Shown here one piece after another: positions 58,895 through 64,000 of a stretch of 64,000 nucleotides of DNA (position 1 is its first letter; each line of letters starts with the position of its first letter). Location of the stretch: NCBI RefSeq assembly GCF_000024545.1, contig NC_013947.1, positions 4,526,001-4,590,000 of the forward strand. The letters run 5' to 3'. The position numbers were made by a program, and so were the translations under genes. The notes beneath the pieces are model-generated. The model saw nothing but the letters and a program-made list of their open reading frames with translations. It was not told the origin of the DNA and ran no database searches. The stretch comes from Stackebrandtia nassauensis DSM 44728. GTDB taxonomy: Bacteria; Actinomycetota; Actinomycetes; Mycobacteriales; Micromonosporaceae.

Positions 58895-59863
58895 CTAGGC
58901 GTCGCGGGCATCGTCCGCCGCGATCCGCGGCGGCAACCCGAAACCCGCGAACAGCCCCGGATCCATGAACGCGACGACGTGCTCGACCCCGGCCTCACCC
59001 ACGTCGAGGACGTGCACCGCGTACGCCGCGAAGCCGTCCCCGTCCCGCAGGTACAGCGCCAGCGCCGGTTGCCCGTTGGCCGACACCCGCACGAACCGGC
59101 GGCCACCGCCGTCGCCCAGTTTCGTGGCCAGGAACCGCACCACGTGGTCCCGCCCGGCGAACCAGGTCGGATACGGCGGCATCTCCCACACCGCGTCGGC
59201 CGACAACGCGGCGGTCAGCGCGTCCAGGTCGGCCTCGGCGAACGCCTTCGCGTACCGGTCGACGAACTCCCGCTGCCGCGCCGTCAACGGCCCGACCTCC
59301 CGTACCGCCTTCGGGTTCGCGCGCCGCAGCTGGCTCCGCGCGTGCTGCAACAGACTGTTGACGGCCGCCGGGGTGGTGTCGAGGAACTCGGCCACCTCCC
59401 CGGCCCGCCACTCCAGGACGTCCCGCAGGATCAGCACCACCCGCCGCCGGGGCGGCAGCAGTTGCAGCGCCGCGACCAACGCCAGCCGCATGCTCTCCCG
59501 GCCCTCCACGACCGAGGCCGGATCGTCGGGGAACGGTTGCAGCCACGGCACATCCGACGTCTGCGACGGCACCGGCGCCTCCGGATCGGCGCTGGCGTCG
59601 CCCCACCCGGACGGCAACGGCCGCCGCTTCGCCCGCTCCAGCGCCCGCAGGCACGCGTTGGTGGTGATCCGGTACAGCCAGGTCCGCAGCGAGGAGCGGT
59701 CCTCGAACCGCGGAAACGCCCGCCAGGCCCGCAACAGCGCGTCCTGGAGCACGTCCTCGGCCTCGTGGACCGAACCCAGCATCCGGTAACAGAAGCCCAG
59801 CAGCTCGGGCCGCAACGGCTCGGCACGCCGGGCGAACTCGTCCTCGCGGGTGGCCGTGGCCAT
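58895..59863 (-). CDS. ECF sigma factor with C-terminal NTF2/SnoaL-like domain (SigG/SigJ type)
   Basis: A 322-residue sigma-70 family protein: region 2 (LLGFCYRMLGSVHEAEDVLQ, DALLRAWRAF), region 4 (ALQLLPPRRRVVLILRDVLE and LDTTPAAVNSLLQHARSQLR), and a 130-residue SnoaL-like C-terminal domain (RQREFVDRYAKAFAEADLDA, WEMPPYPTWFAGRDHVVRFL). Such sigma factors have no classical anti-sigma; the C-terminal domain tunes activity. No anti-sigma gene is adjacent; an NTF2-like protein gene lies 27 bases upstream on the same strand. Confidence 0.92.
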   Translation of the reverse strand: MATATREDEFARRAEPLRPELLGFCYRMLGSVHEAEDVLQDALLRAWRAFPRFEDRSSLRTWLYRITTNACLRALERAKRRPLPSGWGDASADPEAPVPSQTSDVPWLQPFPDDPASVVEGRESMRLALVAALQLLPPRRRVVLILRDVLEWRAGEVAEFLDTTPAAVNSLLQHARSQLRRANPKAVREVGPLTARQREFVDRYAKAFAEADLDALTAALSADAVWEMPPYPTWFAGRDHVVRFLATKLGDGGGRRFVRVSANGQPALALYLRDGDGFAAYAVHVLDVGEAGVEHVVAFMDPGLFAGFGLPPRIAADDARDA

Positions 59864-59890
59864 GTGCCTCCTCTTTCGACGGTGTCGAAT

Positions 59891-60553
59891 CTAGCCGACC
59901 ATCCGGTACTGGCCGATGAGCTTCGCTCCCGATCGCGTGGGGCCGTCGGGAACCCGATCTGAGAACTCGCGCTGGAACTCGGCGAAGGAACTCAGTTCGG
60001 TCAGGTTCGTGCCGCCGGGTTCGTTGATCACGACGTGGACGAAACCGACGCCGTCGTCCAGCCGCAACGACACGTACCGCACCCCGCCGGGGTCCTCGGC
60101 AGCCAGCTGCTCGAACACGTCGGCGACCAGCTTCTCGTTGGCGTCGGCCGCTTCGGGCAGCGTCCGGTACTGGATGACGGTGGCCTCGGTACCGCGTCCG
60201 GGAGCTTCGGCCCGCCGCACCGGATAGGTGTCGAACACGACGGTGTCGGCGGCGATCCGCCCGTCCCGGAACTCCAGCCGATCCACCGCCCGCAGCGGTC
60301 CCAACGGACCGGCCATCATCGTGTACGCGACCAGGGCCCGATGCTCGTCGGCGAACACGGTCTCGATGCTCAACTCCGTGATCGCCGTACCGAACCCGGC
60401 GATCGCCGCGCTGACCTCCGCCACCCCGGCCAACCGCACCCGGGGGCTCTCGAACACCACGTCCTCGGTCAGATATCCGGTCAGCGCCTCGCGGTCCCCG
60501 CGTCCGAACGCCTCGATGAACTCCACCGCGAGCTTCTCGTTCGCCTGCGACAT
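59891..60553 (-). CDS. NTF2/SnoaL-like protein with extra C-terminal domain
   Basis: A 220-residue protein. Residues 1-115 are SnoaL-like (NEKLAVEFIEAFGRGDREAL, LTEDVVFESPRVRLAGVAEV); residues 120-220 look like a second alpha-beta domain (EKLVADVFEQLAAEDPGGVR, FAEFQREFSDRVPDGPTRSG). It is immediately upstream of, and likely co-transcribed with, the SigG/SigJ-type sigma factor, whose own C-terminus has the same fold. ATG at 60553 is preferred over a start 15 bases earlier. Possibly a ligand sensor; function unknown. Confidence 0.78.
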   Translation of the reverse strand: MSQANEKLAVEFIEAFGRGDREALTGYLTEDVVFESPRVRLAGVAEVSAAIAGFGTAITELSIETVFADEHRALVAYTMMAGPLGPLRAVDRLEFRDGRIAADTVVFDTYPVRRAEAPGRGTEATVIQYRTLPEAADANEKLVADVFEQLAAEDPGGVRYVSLRLDDGVGFVHVVINEPGGTNLTELSSFAEFQREFSDRVPDGPTRSGAKLIGQYRMVG

Positions 60554-60675
60554 ATCCCTGCTCCTCACATGATCGTCGTGCTGTCATGGAGGTAGATCCG
60601 CGCGGCTGCCCGGATTCATCACCGTCACGGGAGAAATCTTCTGGACCGTCGCACACGCGGCGTAGTGTCGCGGAC

Positions 60676-62028
60676 ATGGTGAGCAGCAAGGCCGCAACCG
60701 TCGACGAGTACCTGGCCGAACTGCCGGACGGCCGCCGCGAGGCGCTGACCCGGTTGCGGGACCTGTGCGTCGCCGAACTGCCGGGCTTCACCGAGGCGAT
60801 GGCCTACGGCATGCCCGCCTACGACCGCGACGGTTTCGGCGGGGTCGCCTTCGCCAGCCAGAAGCAGTACATCTCGTTCTACCTGCTGCGCACCGACGTC
60901 CGCGACGCCTTCGCCGAGCGGCTGGCCGACCACGACATGGGCAAGGGCTGCCTGCGGTTCCGCAAACCCGAGGCCATCGACTTCGACCTGGTGCGCGACC
61001 TGCTGCGCGCCACCGCCGCCAGCCCGGGCCAGAACTGCTTAGCCCTCCCGCGCCTGGAACTCCCACACGATCAGGCTCGGGTTGCCCCGGGTGGCGGCGT
61101 TGGTGGCCGCCACCGCGAACGGGTGCAGCGCCCACACGTTCGGCATCCGGGCGGGATCATGGTCGGGCGCCCGATCCGAAGCCGCCCCGGCCGGTACGCC
61201 GTTCTCGTCCACGTAGTCACCGTCCACTCCATACTCGGCGCAGTGCCGCACGTCCAACCCCAACGGCAGCGCGACCTTCAGGTATTCGGCCGCCGAGCGA
61301 TGCTTGTTGAGCGAATACGTCGCCACCCCCGCATCGTCGTATCGCACCAGCGGGTGGTCGAAGTTGTCGAGCAACCCCCGGGTGTCCGAGATGACAAGCC
61401 GCCCACCGGGTTTGAGCACCCGCGCGAACTCGGCGAACACCGGCGCCAGGTCGGGCACGTGGCACAACGCCAGCGCGCACACGATCACGTCCACATGCGA
61501 GTCCGGTACCGGCAACGCGTCCAGCCCGGCCTGGTGGAACTCCACCTCCGGCAGCTTCTCCCTTGCCACGGCGAGCATCTCGGCCGAGGAATCCACCCCG
61601 ATGACCTGATGCCCCCGCCCGGCCAGGTACGCGGCGTGCCGCCCCGTCCCGCAGGCGGCATCGAGCGCGACGCCGGGCTCCAGGGCGTCCAGCAGTTCCC
61701 GCATCCGGGGCTGTTCCATGTCGATCAAGCCGTTGCCGGGCTCGTCGTACACCGCAGCCCAGGACGCATATACGTCCTCAACGGACAGTTCCTTCGCGGT
61801 TCCCCCGTCCCCGAACTTCTCCATGTCGTCGAGCAACCGACGAATGTCCGCGATGCGCTCGTGGACGAACTGTCGATCGTGCTCCCCGCCCCAGGCCCGC
61901 AACAACGCGACGCCCTGCAAACCGAGCAGATAGGACAGTGGATGTTGATACAGCATCCGCGCAGCCTAGGTTTAGCCCCTTCACCGCCGCCACCGATTTT
62001 CCGCCCCCGGCTGTCAGACTCGCAGTAA
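60676..62028 (+). CDS. DUF1801 protein, frame running on antisense
   Basis: Residues 1-118 are a complete DUF1801/YdhG-like protein (ATVDEYLAELPDGRREALTR, FTEAMAYGMPAYDRDGFGGV, YISFYLLRTDVRDAFAERLA, DMGKGCLRFRKPEAIDFDLV), a fold related to frataxin-like iron chaperones. Members end near residue 120. Here the frame has no stop and continues 330 codons antisense to the methyltransferase gene opposite, ending on the start of the next kinase gene. The extension is unlikely to be functional. ATG at 60676. Confidence 0.75.
   Translation: MVSSKAATVDEYLAELPDGRREALTRLRDLCVAELPGFTEAMAYGMPAYDRDGFGGVAFASQKQYISFYLLRTDVRDAFAERLADHDMGKGCLRFRKPEAIDFDLVRDLLRATAASPGQNCLALPRLELPHDQARVAPGGGVGGRHRERVQRPHVRHPGGIMVGRPIRSRPGRYAVLVHVVTVHSILGAVPHVQPQRQRDLQVFGRRAMLVERIRRHPRIVVSHQRVVEVVEQPPGVRDDKPPTGFEHPRELGEHRRQVGHVAQRQRAHDHVHMRVRYRQRVQPGLVELHLRQLLPCHGEHLGRGIHPDDLMPPPGQVRGVPPRPAGGIERDAGLQGVQQFPHPGLFHVDQAVAGLVVHRSPGRIYVLNGQFLRGSPVPELLHVVEQPTNVRDALVDELSIVLPAPGPQQRDALQTEQIGQWMLIQHPRSLGLAPSPPPPIFRPRLSDSQ
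61039..61956 (-). CDS. SAM-dependent methyltransferase (UbiE/COQ5-like)
   Basis: A 305-residue class I methyltransferase: VALDAACGTGRHAAYLAGRG (motif I), VIGVDSSAEMLAVAREKLPE, VDVIVCALALCHVPDLAPVF and EFARVLKPGGRLVISDTRG are all in place. An N-terminal helical segment of about 90 residues precedes the core, and about 80 residues follow it. Substrate unknown. It lies entirely opposite the run-on part of the DUF1801 frame. Confidence 0.87.
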   Translation of the reverse strand: MLYQHPLSYLLGLQGVALLRAWGGEHDRQFVHERIADIRRLLDDMEKFGDGGTAKELSVEDVYASWAAVYDEPGNGLIDMEQPRMRELLDALEPGVALDAACGTGRHAAYLAGRGHQVIGVDSSAEMLAVAREKLPEVEFHQAGLDALPVPDSHVDVIVCALALCHVPDLAPVFAEFARVLKPGGRLVISDTRGLLDNFDHPLVRYDDAGVATYSLNKHRSAAEYLKVALPLGLDVRHCAEYGVDGDYVDENGVPAGAASDRAPDHDPARMPNVWALHPFAVAATNAATRGNPSLIVWEFQAREG

Positions 62029-62594
62029 TGAACCAGCCATCCTCGACCGGCAAACTCACCGACACCGTCGTGTGGATCAACGGCACCTTCGGCGCGGGCA
62101 AGACCACCACCGTCACCCGCCTCACCGAACTGCTGCCCGACACGCTGGTCTTCGACTCCGAGCTGGTCGGGCACCTCCTGCGGCACCTGCTCCGCTCCCG
62201 GCCGCCGGTCGGCGACTTCCAGGACTATCCGGCGTGGCGGTACCTGGTGCCGCACACGGCCGCGCAACTCCTCGCCCACTCCGGCGGCACGCTGGTCATA
62301 CCGCAGACCGTGCTGGTCGAGCAGTACTGGAAGGAACTGATGTCGGGTTTCGACGGGCTCGGCCTCACCGTCCACCACGTCGTCCTGCACGCCGACCGCG
62401 ACACCCTGACACATCGCATCGACAACGACACTGCCGAAGCCGGTGCCCGGCCATGGCGGCTGGACCACCTCGACGCGTACGAACGAGCGCTGCCGTGGCT
62501 TCGCGAGGCCGCGCACGTCATCGACACCACCGAGCTGGCCCCGGCGGACACGGCACGCACGATCGCCGCCCGTCTCGGCCAAGCCGAGAGCTGA
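62028..62594 (+). CDS. TmrB-like AAA nucleotide kinase
   Basis: A 188-residue P-loop protein (VVWINGTFGAGKTTTVTRLT) with DDFQ-like GDFQDYPAWRYLVPHTAAQL and TLVIPQTVLVEQYWKELMSG, matching the pattern of Bacillus TmrB (tunicamycin-resistance ATP-binding protein). Length fits. It may phosphorylate or sequester a nucleoside antibiotic, but resistance is only suggested by family. ATG at 62028 coincides with the end of the DUF1801 run-on. Confidence 0.8.
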   Translation: MNQPSSTGKLTDTVVWINGTFGAGKTTTVTRLTELLPDTLVFDSELVGHLLRHLLRSRPPVGDFQDYPAWRYLVPHTAAQLLAHSGGTLVIPQTVLVEQYWKELMSGFDGLGLTVHHVVLHADRDTLTHRIDNDTAEAGARPWRLDHLDAYERALPWLREAAHVIDTTELAPADTARTIAARLGQAES

Positions 62595-62654
62595 AGCCGC
62601 CTCCCGGCGGCTAACGTACCGGTCGCGGGGTCGGCGACCGTCGACCCGCGGAAG

Positions 62655-63248
62655 GTGAGCGACGTGATCATGGAACCGCCGAACCCGGACCAGACTCCCG
62701 GCCGGGTCATCCTGCTCAACGGCACCACCAGCTCCGGCAAGTCCAGCGTCGCCGCGCAACTGCTGGCCCAACTCGACCGGCCGTACTTCCACATGCCGGT
62801 GGACGGCATCAACGCGATGCGCGCCGACGGCTGGGCCGACCGCCTGGGCCCCGAAGCCTTCGGTGCGGTGCTGGAGCGGACGGTCCTGGGATTCCATCGC
62901 GCCGTGGCCGGGATGGCGTTGGCGGGCAACGACGTCGTGATGGACCACGTGTTGCGGGAACCAGCGTGGTTCACCGACTGTCTGCGCGTGTTCGACGGCA
63001 TCGAGGTCGTGTTCGTTGGCGTCCACTGTCCACTGCCGGAGTTGCGGCGACGCGAGGCGGCGCGCGGCGACCGGGAGCCCGGCCGCGCGGAGTTCCACTT
63101 CACCCGGGTGCACGTCCACGGCGACTACGACATCGAGTGCGACACCTCCGAGCTGTCGCCCGCCGCGTGCGCCCGGCACATCATCGACCGTCTCACCACG
63201 ATCGGTACGCCGCGCGCCTTGGACCTCGCCCGCAAGTCGGTCGGCTAG
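62655..63248 (+). CDS. Chloramphenicol phosphotransferase-like protein
   Basis: A 197-residue kinase of the CPT family: P-loop VILLNGTTSSGKSSVAAQLL, VMDHVLREPAWFTDCLRVFD, and the conserved VFVGVHCPLPELRRREAARG DREPGRA segment. In Streptomyces venezuelae CPT phosphorylates chloramphenicol; many homologs have other unknown substrates. The start is GTG at 62655. It ends 4 bases into the opposite TetR gene (convergent overlap). Confidence 0.83.
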   Translation: MSDVIMEPPNPDQTPGRVILLNGTTSSGKSSVAAQLLAQLDRPYFHMPVDGINAMRADGWADRLGPEAFGAVLERTVLGFHRAVAGMALAGNDVVMDHVLREPAWFTDCLRVFDGIEVVFVGVHCPLPELRRREAARGDREPGRAEFHFTRVHVHGDYDIECDTSELSPAACARHIIDRLTTIGTPRALDLARKSVG

Positions 63249-63883
63249 CGCCGCAGCACATCCCCCAGTCCGGTCTCCAGTAGCGCGAAGGCGCGCTCGG
63301 CCCGAGCCTTGGCCTCGGGGTAGACCTCCGCGGCGGTCTCGCCCCCGACCATGCGGACGATGTTCGCGCGGATCAGGGCCATCCGCACCCCCTCGATCTG
63401 GGCGGCCACGAGGTCGGCGGTGAGGTCGTCGCATTCGTCCTCTGTGGCCAGGTACTCGGCGAGCCGCCGCTGTGCCTCGGCGACATAGGAGGCCCAGCGC
63501 ATCCGCAACGACGGAACCTCGGAGGCGATCCGCTGTAGCTTGCGCACGGTGTCGTTGTCGCTCAGGCCGGTGGCGGGATCCTGTTCCAGCAGCGCGGCCA
63601 GAAAGTACTCGCGTACCGCGTCCACCGGCGTCTGCCCGGACGCGCGGTCGCGAACCGCTTCGGTCGGATCGTCCACGTGCCGCTCGGGGGCGGCCATGAG
63701 CAGGTCGTCCTTGCTGCCGAAGTAGTTGAACACGGTCATCTTCGACACCTGCGCGGCCTCGGCGATCTCGGCGACCGTGACGTTGTCGTAGCCCTTGGCG
63801 CTGACGAGTTCGATCGCCGTGTAGATCAGGTCCCGCCGAGTCTGCGCCTTCTTGCGTTCCCGGAGGCTGAGTTCGTCCGACAT
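63245..63883 (-). CDS. TetR family transcriptional regulator
   Basis: A 212-residue repressor: N-terminal helix-turn-helix ELVSAKGYDNVTVAEIAEAA, QVSKMTVFNYFGSKDDLLMA, then a ligand-binding helical domain. ATG at 63883 (MSDELSLRER) is preferred to a start 21 bases earlier. It is divergent from the gene that begins at 63962, its probable target. Confidence 0.88.
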   Translation of the reverse strand: MSDELSLRERKKAQTRRDLIYTAIELVSAKGYDNVTVAEIAEAAQVSKMTVFNYFGSKDDLLMAAPERHVDDPTEAVRDRASGQTPVDAVREYFLAALLEQDPATGLSDNDTVRKLQRIASEVPSLRMRWASYVAEAQRRLAEYLATEDECDDLTADLVAAQIEGVRMALIRANIVRMVGGETAAEVYPEAKARAERAFALLETGLGDVLRR

Positions 63884-63961
63884 GACATTAATGTACCAGT
63901 TCAAAGTATGTGCTCGGAATAATTTTTGACCAAGTACAAGTTTGTTGTTATCGTTCCCGGC
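63884..63961. promoter_or_regulatory. TetR divergent promoter region
   Basis: This 78-base AT-richer gap contains TTGACC (near 63927) as a likely -35 for the plus-strand gene. Two related words, ACCAGTTCAAAGT and ACCAAGTACAAGTTT, may be operator half-sites. Confidence 0.4.
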
Positions 63962-64000
63962 ATGACGACAACCCCGATAACGAATCCGATGACCCCGTTG
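63962..64000 (+). CDS. Start of a gene cut by the window end
   Basis: Only 13 codons are visible (MTTTPITNPMTPL). The divergent position from a TetR gene suggests a transporter or enzyme under its control, but nothing in the fragment identifies it. Confidence 0.5.
   Translation, partial: MTTTPITNPMTPL

Noticed and set aside
1-64000. CRISPR arrays, rRNA and tRNA genes
   Set aside because: No regularly spaced direct repeats with unique spacers, and no rRNA-like or cloverleaf sequence with a T-arm motif, were noticed when reading both strands by eye; a tRNA scan would be needed to exclude a degenerate tRNA.

Overview
The window comes from a very GC-rich actinomycete. The evidence is strong G/C bias at third codon positions, frequent GTG/TTG starts, WhiJ-type XRE/DUF5753/DUF397 regulators, a clgR-pspA-pspM envelope-stress operon, and the linked block ftsK / rimO-pgsA-cinA. 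The gene set would suit Glycomycetaceae (for example Stackebrandtia) or a relative, but that placement is inference.

Bases 1-8650 are the tail module of a siphophage-like prophage, all on the plus strand. It runs: end of a tail-tube protein, tail-assembly chaperone with a likely programmed -1 frameshift, a 1089-residue tape measure, a distal-tail-like protein, a large tail-tip protein, a small helical protein and a holin-like membrane protein, closed by a strong hairpin. No integrase or lysin is visible.

Bases 9560-14660 hold the most interesting system: a compact minus-strand lasso-peptide cluster. It consists of a 44-residue precursor missing from any normal-length gene call, the cyclase C, the leader-binding B1, the leader peptidase B2, and a protein-isoaspartate-methyltransferase-like enzyme M. 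A divergent XRE-TPR regulator faces it. The predicted core (GGQYNDTHDSRQYYY) has a ring-closing Asp at position 9 and an Asp-Thr dyad inside the ring. This is the signature expected for an aspartimide-modified lasso peptide.

Bases 14700-19800 carry accessory genes of an integrative-element type: a DUF2637-like membrane/HTH protein, an XRE-DUF5753 regulator fused in frame to its DUF397 partner, and a run of small genes of unknown function separated by similar hairpins. A last leader-like sequence with no gene after it, just before chromosomal genes resume, may mark the element's edge.

From about 19805 on the content looks chromosomal. It includes a VOC protein and APH(6)-like kinase; a SAM hydroxide adenosyltransferase; two paralogous membrane proteins; the psp operon; cinA-type amidase, pgsA and rimO; an SDR, a DM13 protein, a Tat-exported DJ-1 protein and acetyltransferases; ftsK; a secreted 5'-nucleotidase; the coupled set thyX, dapA, RNase J, LtrA; a putatively autoregulated RHH/DUF4097 pair with a leaderless promoter; an alkyltransferase-like protein and PrsW protease; a beta-glucosidase/MFS operon; tandem secreted metallophosphoesterases; ilvE and leuB; a SigG/SigJ-type sigma factor with an NTF2-like protein; methyltransferases; TmrB-like and CPT-like kinases; and a TetR regulator divergent from a gene cut by the window end. 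Dispersed structured repeats lie at 24.3 and 48.4 kb.
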